Assembly: GCA_035325645.1 (NCBI GenBank)
Contig: DAOKZK010000040.1
Coordinates: 1-21,658, forward strand
Length of the DNA: 21,658 bases
Origin: Macondimonas sp035325645
GTDB taxonomy: Bacteria > Pseudomonadota > Gammaproteobacteria > UBA5335
Direction of reading: 5' to 3'
The notes beneath the pieces were generated by a model, which was given only the letters and a program-made list of their open reading frames with translations, did not search any database and was not told the origin of the DNA. Made by a program: the position numbers and the translations under genes. This document shows positions 6,648-15,390 of this stretch, in pieces; the stretch's first letter is position 1; each line of letters starts with the position of its first letter.

Positions 6648-8590
6648 CGTCCCGCCTCCACGCGCTCGCGCTCAAGGATGCGGTGGACGAACACGTCCTC
6701 GAGCGTCGGTGGCCGCAAGGCGATCTCCCGCACGCGCACGTTATGTTCTTCGAGGACGACGCGAATCCGTGCCGTGGCCGTCTCGACCTCGTGCGCCAGC
6801 ACATGGAGGCGGCGGCCAAAGAGGGCCGGCTGTCCCAGGCCTGCCTGCTCCAGTGCCTCCAGGGCCGGGAGCACCGGCTCGGCAGCGATGTCCAGGACCT
6901 GCCCCGCCTCACGCGCGAGCGCGTCCTTCAACGCCTGTGGCGTGTCGTCGGCGATAAGCTCCCCGGCGTGCATCAGCGCCAGGCGATCGCAGTGCTCGGC
7001 CTCGCTCATGTAGTGGGTGGTTAGCAGGATCGCCACCTGCTCCACGCGCGCCAGGTGCACCAGGATCTCCCAGAAGCGCCGCCGTCCGATCGGGTCCACC
7101 CCCGAGGTCGGCTCGTCGAGGAACAGGACGCGCGGCCCGTGCACCAGCGCGCAGGCGAGCGCAAGGCGCTGGCGGATGCCCATCGGCAGTCGCGCGACGA
7201 TCTCGCTGCCGACCTTGCCGAGCCCGGCCAGGTCGACCACGCGCTGGATGCGCGCGTCGAGCCGCTGACGTGGCACGCCGTAGATGCGGGCAAACAGGCG
7301 CAGGTTCTCGTGCACGGTCATGTCTTGGTAGAGCGAAAACGCCTGCGACACATAGCCGATGCGTTCCTTGATCGCCCATCCGGCATGGCGCATGTCCGCC
7401 CCGGCCACTGCGCCCGCGCCGCCCGTGGGCGGCAGGATGCCGGTGAGCATCTTGATCACCGTGGTCTTGCCCGCACCGTTGGCGCCCAACAGGCCGAAGA
7501 TTTCCCCCTGCCGCACGGTGAAGCTGACCTGATCGACGGCGCGGAAGTGGTCGAAGTCGCGCGTGAGCCACCGCGCCTCGATGGCCACGCCGTCGCCCGG
7601 CGGCGGATCGTCCTCCAGCCCGGCGACCATCGGCTGCTCCTCGTCGCTCCCACGCTGGCGCTGCAACAGGGCGATGAAGGCATCCTCCAGACTCGGTGTC
7701 GAGGCGATTGGCTGGTCGATTGCAAGGCCGTCAAGCAGAGCACTGACCTGCGCCAGGCCAGTCTGCGGCTGCCCATCGGGGACGAAAACGCGAATCCGAC
7801 CGCCTACCGCTTCGGCACTTGGGAATCGCGCCTTGAGGCGGGCGAGCGCTTCCATCTGCTGCGTGGCGGCGAGTTCGACCAGGGTGCCCGGCGCCTCGTT
7901 CAGGATCGCCTCCGGCGTGCCTTCCGCCAGTACGCGGCCGCCATGCAGCAGTGCCAGGCGGGCGAAGCGCTCGGCCTCGTCCAGATAGGCGGTGGAGACT
8001 AGCGCGGTCACGCCGCGCTCGCGCAATAGCTGGGTGAGGATGGCCCAGAATTCGCGGCGCGAGACCGGATCGACGCCGGTGGTCGGTTCGTCGAGGATGA
8101 TAAGTTCCGGCTCGTGGATCAGGGTGCAGACCAGGCCCAGTTTCTGCTTCATGCCGCCGGAGAGCTGCTTCATCGGCCGCGCGCGGAATTTGTCCAGGCG
8201 CGTCATGGCCAGGAGCTTGTCTTTGCGTGCAGCGCGCGCGCTCTTGGGCACTTCGCGCAATTCGGCGAAGAAATCGATGTTTTCTTCCACCGACAACTCC
8301 GGGTAGAGATTGAGCCCCAGTCCCTGCGGCATGAAGCCGATGCGGCCCTTGACCCGTTCCGCGGCCGCTTCGGAGTCGATGGTCTGGCCGAAGACCTCGA
8401 CGCGGCCGCCCTCGAAGGCGAGCACGCCGGCAACGGCTTTCATCAGGCTGCTCTTGCCTGCGCCGTCAGGCCCGATCAGGCCGTAGATTTCGCCGCGGCG
8501 TATCGTCAGGCTGACGCCATCCACCGCCGTCAGCTTGCGGTAGCGTTTGACGAACTCCTGCACCCGCACCACGGGTGCATCGTCGCTCAC
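6644..8590 (-). CDS. ABC exporter ATPase with two fused nucleotide-binding domains (YbhF-like)
   Basis: This 648-residue cytosolic ATPase contains two complete NBDs. NBD1: Walker A GPDGAGKS (40-47), signature LSGGMKQ (143-149), Walker B LIILDEP (163-169). NBD2: Walker A GANGAGKT (369-376), signature degraded to LPMGIRQ (468-474), Walker B VLFLDEP (488-494), H-loop THY (about 525). In NBD1 the H-loop His is replaced (STAYLDEAE, about 199-207). Both deviations are seen in YbhF/RbbA-type proteins as I recall them and imply one competent and one weak ATP site. The GTG at 8590 gives a GTGA overlap with the upstream stop, matching the other junctions; a GTG at 8608 would add six residues and has an AGG nearby, so the start is uncertain. 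It drives the two permeases encoded immediately downstream. Confidence 0.92.
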   Translation of the reverse strand: MSDDAPVVRVQEFVKRYRKLTAVDGVSLTIRRGEIYGLIGPDGAGKSSLMKAVAGVLAFEGGRVEVFGQTIDSEAAAERVKGRIGFMPQGLGLNLYPELSVEENIDFFAELREVPKSARAARKDKLLAMTRLDKFRARPMKQLSGGMKQKLGLVCTLIHEPELIILDEPTTGVDPVSRREFWAILTQLLRERGVTALVSTAYLDEAERFARLALLHGGRVLAEGTPEAILNEAPGTLVELAATQQMEALARLKARFPSAEAVGGRIRVFVPDGQPQTGLAQVSALLDGLAIDQPIASTPSLEDAFIALLQRQRGSDEEQPMVAGLEDDPPPGDGVAIEARWLTRDFDHFRAVDQVSFTVRQGEIFGLLGANGAGKTTVIKMLTGILPPTGGAGAVAGADMRHAGWAIKERIGYVSQAFSLYQDMTVHENLRLFARIYGVPRQRLDARIQRVVDLAGLGKVGSEIVARLPMGIRQRLALACALVHGPRVLFLDEPTSGVDPIGRRRFWEILVHLARVEQVAILLTTHYMSEAEHCDRLALMHAGELIADDTPQALKDALAREAGQVLDIAAEPVLPALEALEQAGLGQPALFGRRLHVLAHEVETATARIRVVLEEHNVRVREIALRPPTLEDVFVHRILERERVEAGR

Positions 8591-9717
8591 CAGCGGGGCT
8601 TCGCCCACGGCGCCTGCTCTTTCCAGCGGATCACCGCGTCGGCGGGCAGGCCCGGCGTGGCGCGATGCTCGGGGTTGGCATCGAGATAGAGGCGCACCTC
8701 GTACACCAGCTTCACGCGCTCGTCCGGCGTCTGCACTTCCTTGGGCGTGAACTGGGCCTGGGAGGCGATGTAGCGCACTGTCGCCGAGAAGGGCTGATCC
8801 GGGAAGGCATCGGTGTAGATGCGTGCCGGCAAGCTCAGGCGCACCTTGCCGATGTCCTTCTCCGGCACGTAGACCTTGAGGTAGAGGCGGTCGAGATCGA
8901 CGGTGTCGAAGAGCGGCGACCCCGCCGCCACGACTTCGCCGGCGTTGACCAGGCGCTGGGTGACGATGCCGGAGGCTGGTGCGGTGATGGTGAGGTCGGC
9001 GAACAGGCTCTCGGCCTCCGCCAATCCCGCCCGCGCCTGGTCGAGCTGGGCGGCCAGGGCCTTGACCTCGTCCGCCTTGGCGCGCAGCCGCTCGTCACCC
9101 AGGCGGGTCTGGGCGAGCTGCCGCTCCGCCACCCGCGCCGCTTCTTCCGCCGAGCGCGCCTGATTGGCCGCGACCTCGCTCGCCAAGGCCATCTGCTCGT
9201 AACGATGGCGGTCCACCGTGCCCGTTTCGGCCAGCTTTCGAAAGCGTTCGGCATCCCGCGCCGCCTGCTCGGCGCTGGAGTGGGCCGAAGCCAGTTGTGC
9301 GCGGGCGTGGGCGAGGTTGGCCTCCGCTGTCTGGATGGCGAGCGGCAGGTCCTTGCGCGCGACTTCCAGGGCGGTGGTGGCCGCCTGCACCTGGGCTTGC
9401 AGCGCCGCCACCGCCTGGCGTGCCTGGTCGACCTTGGCACGGACCTGAGCATCGTCCAGCCGCGCCAGTACCCGGCCGCGCTCGACGGTATCGCCCTCGC
9501 GGGTCAAGAGTTCGGCCACCTTGCCCGGCACCTTGCCGGCAACGATGAAGTGATCGCCCTCGATACGGCCGTTGGCTTGAATGAGTCCCTCCGGCAGGGG
9601 CGGGGTGCGCAGCCACAACCACCACGCCGCAATCGTCAGCGCGATCAAAAGGAGCAGCCCTCCTGCGAGCCAGACCAAAGGGAAGGATTTCTTCATGCTG
9701 GCGGCCCTTTCGTTCAC
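8587..9717 (-). CDS. HlyD-family periplasmic adaptor (YbhG/YhiI-like)
   Basis: This membrane-fusion protein has about 376 residues if read from the GTG at 9717 (GTGA overlap with the channel gene's stop), or 369 from the ATG at 9696, which has AAAGGG eight bases upstream. An N-terminal anchor (FPLVWLAGGLLLLIALTIAA) is followed by the first lipoyl half (FIVAGKVPGKVAELLTREGD), a long Ala/Gln/Arg-rich coiled-coil hairpin (about residues 95-235), the second lipoyl half (LTITAPASGIVTQRLVNAGE) and a beta-barrel. The C-terminal block QFTPKEVQTPDERVKLVYEV is characteristic of the YbhG/YhiI adaptors that serve YbhFSR-type ABC exporters. It should bridge the ABC permeases to the TolC-like channel encoded just upstream. 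Confidence 0.92.
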   Translation of the reverse strand: MNERAASMKKSFPLVWLAGGLLLLIALTIAAWWLWLRTPPLPEGLIQANGRIEGDHFIVAGKVPGKVAELLTREGDTVERGRVLARLDDAQVRAKVDQARQAVAALQAQVQAATTALEVARKDLPLAIQTAEANLAHARAQLASAHSSAEQAARDAERFRKLAETGTVDRHRYEQMALASEVAANQARSAEEAARVAERQLAQTRLGDERLRAKADEVKALAAQLDQARAGLAEAESLFADLTITAPASGIVTQRLVNAGEVVAAGSPLFDTVDLDRLYLKVYVPEKDIGKVRLSLPARIYTDAFPDQPFSATVRYIASQAQFTPKEVQTPDERVKLVYEVRLYLDANPEHRATPGLPADAVIRWKEQAPWAKPRW

Positions 9718-11018
9718 AGTTCCCCCACGGCGCGCTTCAGCCGCAGCCCGGCCAGCGCGGCATCATAGAGCGCGGCGGCATGATTGGCTTCGCTGTTGAC
9801 GCGCAGGGTTTCGGCATCCAGCACTTCGGTATTTGTGGACAGGCCATTGGTATAGCGGTCGCGCACCACGCGCAGGTTTTCCTCGGCTTGGGCAATCGCA
9901 GACTGGGTGACCTCGATGCGCTTTCTGGTTTCCTCCACGTCGAGCCAGGCCTGGCGCACCTGCAAGGTAATCACGGAGGCGAGATCCTCGCGCTGCTCCG
10001 TCAGCGCCGCCGCCTGGCGTTCGACGGCGCCGGCGCGGTGACTCACCACGCCGCCATCGAACAGATTCCATCTGGCTCCCAGGGTGACCATCCACTGCCC
10101 TTCATGTACCTGATAGCGGTTTTCCTGATAGCCATAGCCGCCGGACAGCGCGACCTGCGGACGGTTCTCCCCGCGCACGGCGGCGGCCTGATGGCGCAAG
10201 GCCTCGATCTGTCTGGCAAGCGCCGCCAATTCGGTGCGTTGGACGAGCGCCCGCTCGGACAGGCGCGCCAAGGATGGCTGGCCAGCCTCGGGGGCCAGTT
10301 CATCCAGGCTGACTGCTTGTTCCAGCGGCCGTCCCAGCAGCCGGTTGTAGGCCGCCCGAGCCAGATCCAGGGCATTGGCCGCCTGAAGGGCCTTTTGCCG
10401 CGCATCGGCCAAGGCGACCCGTGCGGAGAGCAGGTCGCTTTTGGCCACCATGCCCTGCTCGTGCAGGTTTTCCACGTCGCGGGCGTGGGCCGTCAGGCTC
10501 TCGACATGGCTTTGGGCCACCTTGAGCATGCGCCCGGCGCGCAGCCCATTGACGTAGGCATCGGCCACGCGCAGCTTGAGGTTCTGCACGTCGCCCGCCT
10601 CGCCCAGGCGCGCCGCCTCCAGTCCCGCCGCCGCCGCATCGATGCCGCGCTCGATGCGCCCGCCCGTGTAGAGCGGCAGCGTGGCCATGGCCTTGTAGGC
10701 ACCGCTCTCTTTTTGCGCTAGCGGCATTTGCAGCGATTGGCCAAAGAACTCGGCCTTGGCCGCCGGCGTTTGGTCGAGGGCGGTATAGCCCGCCTCCAGC
10801 GCCACATTGGGCAGGCGCGCTGACTTGGCTGCCTCCAGCAGATCGGCGGCGGCGGCGGTGTTCTCCCGCGTCGCCTTCAGGCTGCGATCCGCCGCCAGGG
10901 CGGTGTCCCATGCCTGCTGCAGGGATTCGGCGGCGGCGTTGCCTGCCAGCAGCACAGCGGCCAGGCCCGCCAGCGGCAGCATGCCGCGGAATTTTTTCAT
11001 GGGGTTGGCAGCACTCAT
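9714..11018 (-). CDS. TolC-family outer-membrane efflux channel
   Basis: This is a 434-residue outer-membrane factor. A signal peptide with Lys-Lys-Phe-Arg (8-11) and a hydrophobic core (12-26) ends at a plausible cleavage site after AGNAAA (30). Two OEP repeats follow, each with the long alpha-helical barrel pattern, e.g. LKLRVADAYVNGLRAGRMLKV and QVRQAWLDVEETRKRIEVTQ. The second ends with RDRYTNGLSTNTEVLDAET, the usual OEP motif (RYxxGxxxxxEvLdA). The ATG at 11018 overlaps the RND stop (ATGA) and has AAGGA seven bases upstream, better supported than the ATG at 11000. It is the only outer-membrane channel among two complete sets of inner-membrane pump and adaptor, one set on either side of it, so it probably serves both. 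Confidence 0.93.
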   Translation of the reverse strand: MSAANPMKKFRGMLPLAGLAAVLLAGNAAAESLQQAWDTALAADRSLKATRENTAAAADLLEAAKSARLPNVALEAGYTALDQTPAAKAEFFGQSLQMPLAQKESGAYKAMATLPLYTGGRIERGIDAAAAGLEAARLGEAGDVQNLKLRVADAYVNGLRAGRMLKVAQSHVESLTAHARDVENLHEQGMVAKSDLLSARVALADARQKALQAANALDLARAAYNRLLGRPLEQAVSLDELAPEAGQPSLARLSERALVQRTELAALARQIEALRHQAAAVRGENRPQVALSGGYGYQENRYQVHEGQWMVTLGARWNLFDGGVVSHRAGAVERQAAALTEQREDLASVITLQVRQAWLDVEETRKRIEVTQSAIAQAEENLRVVRDRYTNGLSTNTEVLDAETLRVNSEANHAAALYDAALAGLRLKRAVGEL

Positions 11019-14000
11019 GATGTTCCTTCTTTCAATTTTTCTTCCGCCAAGGGCGCTTGTTTGATCTGTTGATGACGAAGCAGCAGATAGAGCAGCAGCG
11101 GGATCACGATCAGAGTGAGCACGGTGGAAGCCAGCGTGCCGAATATCAGCGAGATGGCCAAGCCGCCGAACACTGCATCGCTAAGCATCACCGCGCTGCC
11201 CAGCACGATGGCCAGGGCGGTCAGCAGGATGGGCCGCAGACGCACCGCCCCGGCCTCGAGGATGGCTTCCCGCAGCCCCATGCCTTGGCGTTGGTAGTCG
11301 AGCACGAAGTCGATGATGAGCAGCGAGTTACGCACCACCACACCGGCCAAGGCAATGATGCCGATCATGGAGGTGGCGGTGAACGACTGTCCCATGAGCC
11401 AATGCCCCGGATAGATGCCCACCAGCCCCAGCGGGATCGCCGCCATGGCGACCAGGGGTAGGCTGAATGAATGGTAATAGGCCACCAGCACCAGGAAGAT
11501 AAAGGTGAGCGCCAGTCCCAGCGCGCCCAGCATGTCGCGGTAGGTATCGAGCGTCATGCGCAGTTCGCCATCCCAGAGCAGACGGGGGCCGCCCAGGGTG
11601 TCGGGCGTCACCGGGTTGAGGCGCAGGTTGCCGGTGGTGAGACGGCTGCCGTCGGCCAACGCCAGGCCGTCCAGGCGCCGGTCGAGATCGAGTACGGCAT
11701 AGACGGGGGCAGTGGTTTCGAGCTCTCCACCGACGTAGCTTACCCGCTCGCCATCCTTGTGCTGGATAGGCCGGTCGGCCCAGGCCGGTATCACCCGCAC
11801 CAGTTCGGATAGCGGCACCCGCTGACCCTGCCGGTTAGTCAGAGACACCTGTGACAACAGCGCAGGGTCGATCTGATGGCGACGGGGAATCTGCAAACGG
11901 ATCAGAACGGGATTCTTCTCACCCCGGATATGAGCGCGTCCCAGTTCCTCGCCGTCGATCAGGCGGCGCAGCGCAACGGCCACCTCGGCGACGGTCAGCC
12001 CCGACAGCGCGGCCTTTTCCCGGTCGATCCCCAGGCGGTGCTGGTACACATCTTCCCCCTCGGAATCGTTCACCTCCACCATGTCGTAGGTCTGCCGGAA
12101 AGCCGCCTGGACCTGCCCGGAGAGCGCGCGCAACTGCTGCGGGTCCTTGCCGTAGATTTCGGCCAGGACGGTGGCGCGCACCGGCGGCCCCGGCGGGTCC
12201 TCCACCAGTTGCACGGTACTGCCGGGGAAGCGGGCCGCGATGGCCTGCACCGCCGGACGCAGCTCGCGCACGATTTCGATCGAGGTCTTGCTGCGTTCCT
12301 TCTTGTCCTGGAGATTGACGCGGATTTCCGCCACATGCGGCCCCGCCTTGCCGCCAGCGCCGCGCAGCAGACCATTGAAATCGATGATGCCGGCCTCGCC
12401 AACCCAGATCTGGTAATCGCGCACGTAGGGGTTCTGGCGCAACAAGGTGCCGATCTCGCGGGCGAGCCGGTCGGTGGTTTCCACCGGGACAGTCTCCGGC
12501 AGGTCGAGGGTGATATTGAAGGTGTTCTTGTTGTCCTTGGGCATCATGGCCATCTCGACGCCGAACCAGGCCTGAGGGCCGCTCAGGCCGGCCGGGCGCA
12601 CGAACTGCCACAGCGGCTGGAACAGGGACAGGGCAATCGCCAGCCCCACCAGCAGGAACACGCGTCGCCGCCGCCGTGGGCTGTCCACCAGGGGCGCCAT
12701 GACGGCATGGTAGAAGCGGTGCAGTCGGTCCCCGGCATCGTGGTCTTCCAACTCATGCCCCTCCCCCGGCTTCAGCCAGCGGTTCGTTGCCCAGGGGACG
12801 ATGCTGTAGGCCACCAGCAGTGAGGCGGCCATGGCGACGGGTACGCTGAAGGCGACCGGGTAGAAGTACTGCCCCGGCATGCCGCTGACCACCAGCAGCG
12901 AACCGAACACCAGCATCACGGCCAGGGTCGCCAGGTTGGTGGGGTTGCCGATCTCCTTGGTGGCCTGCACCGTGATCAGGCGTTTGTCTTTGTCACCCAG
13001 CCGGCCGTAGTGGCGGTGGATGTTCTCGATGACGACGATGGCGGCATCGACCAGCAGGCCGAGCGACAGGATCAGCGCGAACAGGGTGACGCGGTTGATG
13101 GTCAGGCCGAAGAGGTAAACGGCGCCCAGGGTCAGCGCCAGGATCAACGGTACGGTCACCCCCACGATCAGCGCTTCCTTTAACCCCAAGAAGACGGCGG
13201 TCACCAGGAACACGGCGAACACCGCGATGGCCAAGTGCTCGATCAGTCCGTTCACGGCGGCATCGGCCTTCTGGCCGTCGTTGCGGGTGACGACGAGCTC
13301 GACCCCGGGCGGCACGAATTGCGCCTGCATCCGCTCGATGCGTTCGAGCACGTCGTTGGCGACGAATACCGCATTGGTGCCGCGTTTCTTGGCGACTGCC
13401 AGCGTCACCGCCGGCAGTTCCGGCTGCTGCGTTTTATTAAAGCGCGCATCGGCCGGGCCGAAGGCGAAGCGGCTCAGTTTCTCCCGCTCTTCGGGCGGAC
13501 CGTCAACGACATGCGCCACGTCGCCCAGATAGATCGGACGACCCGCGTGATTGCCGACGATCAGGCGCTGCAGATCCTCCGCCGAGGCGAGAAAACCATC
13601 GAGGAACACGTTGCGGTTCTGTCCCTGCTGCACCACCGTGCCCAGCGGGGCGGAGACATTGCCCGCCGTCAGGAAGGTGCGCACCTGGTCCAGCGTCACG
13701 CCGAAGGCCTGCAGGCGTTCCGGGTCCAGTTCGACACGCAGTTCGCGGTCGCGTCCGCCCTGGACGTAGGTGGCGGATACCGCCTCCAGGCTGCGCAGTC
13801 CCTCCAGCATGCGGTCGGACAGCCGCTTCAGGGCATAGTCGTCGTATTTCTCCGAGGCCAGGGTGACGGTGACGATGGGCACGTCGTCCACGTCCACGCT
13901 CCTGATCAGCGGGTTGCCGGCATCGGACGGCAGGCGGTCGCGCTGGCCCAGGATGCGGTCGTAGAGCTTGACCAGGGATTTCTCCTTGTCTTGACCCACC

Positions 14001-14311
14001 TTGAACTGCACCATCAGCGCGCCCATCGAGTTCACGGCGGTGGCGTAGGTGTGATCGACGCCCGGGATCTGCTTGACGATGCCCTCCAGGGGGTGGATCA
14101 CCAGTTCCTCCACTTCCTCGGCGGAAGCGCCGGGCAGCAACACCCGCACCTCGGCGCCGGGCACCACGATCTGGGGGTTTTCCTCGCGCGGGGTCAGCGT
14201 GACGGCCAGCAGCCCCAGCAGCGTGCAGGCCAGCATGAACAACACGGTCAGCTTGGAGGTGACAAAAAGCTCCGCCAGACGGCCGGCACTGTTGAGCCTG
14301 CGGTCGATCAT
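11015..14311 (-). CDS. RND efflux pump, AcrB-like (HAE1-type) inner-membrane subunit
   Basis: This is a 1098-residue pump, slightly longer than AcrB (1049). It shows the duplicated RND plan: TM1 near 20-40, a porter/docking loop to about 355, TM2-TM6 (about 356-510), a hydrophilic cytosolic link (512-548), TM7 (550-570), a second loop to about 925, and TM8-TM12 (928-1080). LDPERLQAFGVTLDQV (195-210) and its counterpart IDREKAALSGLTVAEV are typical RND subdomain motifs. In TM4 the proton-relay pair reads D422-A423 (GLLVDAAIVVIEN) where AcrB has two Asp, and the TM10 Lys is R994 (VVVRNSLLI). It overlaps the adaptor stop by ATGA. It works with the lipoprotein adaptor upstream and the TolC-like channel downstream as a tripartite proton-driven pump; the substrate is unknown. 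Confidence 0.93.
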   Translation of the reverse strand: MIDRRLNSAGRLAELFVTSKLTVLFMLACTLLGLLAVTLTPREENPQIVVPGAEVRVLLPGASAEEVEELVIHPLEGIVKQIPGVDHTYATAVNSMGALMVQFKVGQDKEKSLVKLYDRILGQRDRLPSDAGNPLIRSVDVDDVPIVTVTLASEKYDDYALKRLSDRMLEGLRSLEAVSATYVQGGRDRELRVELDPERLQAFGVTLDQVRTFLTAGNVSAPLGTVVQQGQNRNVFLDGFLASAEDLQRLIVGNHAGRPIYLGDVAHVVDGPPEEREKLSRFAFGPADARFNKTQQPELPAVTLAVAKKRGTNAVFVANDVLERIERMQAQFVPPGVELVVTRNDGQKADAAVNGLIEHLAIAVFAVFLVTAVFLGLKEALIVGVTVPLILALTLGAVYLFGLTINRVTLFALILSLGLLVDAAIVVIENIHRHYGRLGDKDKRLITVQATKEIGNPTNLATLAVMLVFGSLLVVSGMPGQYFYPVAFSVPVAMAASLLVAYSIVPWATNRWLKPGEGHELEDHDAGDRLHRFYHAVMAPLVDSPRRRRRVFLLVGLAIALSLFQPLWQFVRPAGLSGPQAWFGVEMAMMPKDNKNTFNITLDLPETVPVETTDRLAREIGTLLRQNPYVRDYQIWVGEAGIIDFNGLLRGAGGKAGPHVAEIRVNLQDKKERSKTSIEIVRELRPAVQAIAARFPGSTVQLVEDPPGPPVRATVLAEIYGKDPQQLRALSGQVQAAFRQTYDMVEVNDSEGEDVYQHRLGIDREKAALSGLTVAEVAVALRRLIDGEELGRAHIRGEKNPVLIRLQIPRRHQIDPALLSQVSLTNRQGQRVPLSELVRVIPAWADRPIQHKDGERVSYVGGELETTAPVYAVLDLDRRLDGLALADGSRLTTGNLRLNPVTPDTLGGPRLLWDGELRMTLDTYRDMLGALGLALTFIFLVLVAYYHSFSLPLVAMAAIPLGLVGIYPGHWLMGQSFTATSMIGIIALAGVVVRNSLLIIDFVLDYQRQGMGLREAILEAGAVRLRPILLTALAIVLGSAVMLSDAVFGGLAISLIFGTLASTVLTLIVIPLLLYLLLRHQQIKQAPLAEEKLKEGTS

Positions 14312-15390
14312 CGTGCCTCCTTCGCGGGGGTGATCTGATCGCCCTCGCGCAGGGCGGGTTCGACCGCCGCCACGAAGCGCTCATCGGCCGTGAGGCCGGC
14401 GCTCACCTCGACCCGATCCGGCCATTCGCGCCCGATGCGCAACCAACGAAAGTGCGCCCGGCCTTCGCCATCCACCACGAATACGCCGCGCAAGCCTCCG
14501 CGCTCGACCAGCGCCTGCCTGAGCACCACCGGCGCCTTGCTTTCCCCGATGGCAAAGCCCGCGCGCCCGAACATGCCCGGCATCAGCCCCGGCGTCTCGG
14601 GCAGGGCTATTTTCACCTGATAGCTGCGGGTGGCGGGGTCACCGGAGAGAACTACCCGAATCACCCTGCCTGGCAGGGGCGCGGGCAGGCTGTCGATGCT
14701 GACCTGTGCCGGTTGGCCCGCCGCAATGGCGGCGACCTGGCCTTCGGCCACGAAGGTTTCGAACAGCAGGCCGCGCCCCGATTCCACGGTCAGGAGCGGT
14801 GCGCCGGGCACGGCCAGGTCGCCGACTCGTTTGGCGCGCGCTACCACCACCCCGTCCACAGGGCTGGTGATCTCGGCATAGTTGCGCTGGGCGCGCGCCG
14901 TATCGAAACCGGCCCGTGCCTGATTCAGAGTTTCGCGGGCCGCATCGTGTTTGAGGCGTATTTTGCGCAATTCGTTGTCCGAGACGCTGCCGCGCTCGAA
15001 CAGGCGCTGAAAGCGCTCGAGATCGGTCTGCGCATCGCGGAACGCCGCTTCCGCCGCACCGACCCCGGCCTGAGCCTGACGGATGCCGCCTTCCACGTCC
15101 GCCGCGTCGAGCCGGGCAAGCACCTGTCCGCGCCGCACCCGGTCACCCTCCTGCACCCGAATCTCGCGGATGTAGCCGCTCAGGCGCGAGGCGACCTCGA
15201 CGCGCTGGTCGGAAACGACCGAGCCGATGCTCGTGTATTCGACCGGTGCCCCGGTGGACGCAGTCGTGAGCGGCAGACCCCAGCTTTTCTGGGTCGATTG
15301 GGGTTGGGCCTCCGGCGCTTTGCCGCATCCGGTCAATAGAGCGAAGAGTGCCAGCGGTGCCATGTGTGTGAACAGGATTTTTCTTTTCAT
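14308..15390 (-). CDS. RND periplasmic adaptor (membrane-fusion) lipoprotein
   Basis: This is a 360-residue AcrA/MexA-type adaptor. The N-terminus MKRKILFTHMAPLALFALLTGC carries a lipobox L-T-G-C with C22 as the lipidated residue. Then come the lipoyl half-motif VASRLSGYIREIRVQEGDRV, a short coiled-coil hairpin (about 100-165, shorter than in the HlyD protein of the same operon), the second half YAEITSPVDGVVVARAKRVG, and the beta-barrel and membrane-proximal domains. The start is fixed by the ATGA overlap with the preceding stop (ATG 15390-15388 on stop 15389-15387); the same frame stays open further upstream without a better start. Its partner is the RND pump, whose ATG again overlaps its stop. 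Confidence 0.93.
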   Translation of the reverse strand: MKRKILFTHMAPLALFALLTGCGKAPEAQPQSTQKSWGLPLTTASTGAPVEYTSIGSVVSDQRVEVASRLSGYIREIRVQEGDRVRRGQVLARLDAADVEGGIRQAQAGVGAAEAAFRDAQTDLERFQRLFERGSVSDNELRKIRLKHDAARETLNQARAGFDTARAQRNYAEITSPVDGVVVARAKRVGDLAVPGAPLLTVESGRGLLFETFVAEGQVAAIAAGQPAQVSIDSLPAPLPGRVIRVVLSGDPATRSYQVKIALPETPGLMPGMFGRAGFAIGESKAPVVLRQALVERGGLRGVFVVDGEGRAHFRWLRIGREWPDRVEVSAGLTADERFVAAVEPALREGDQITPAKEAR

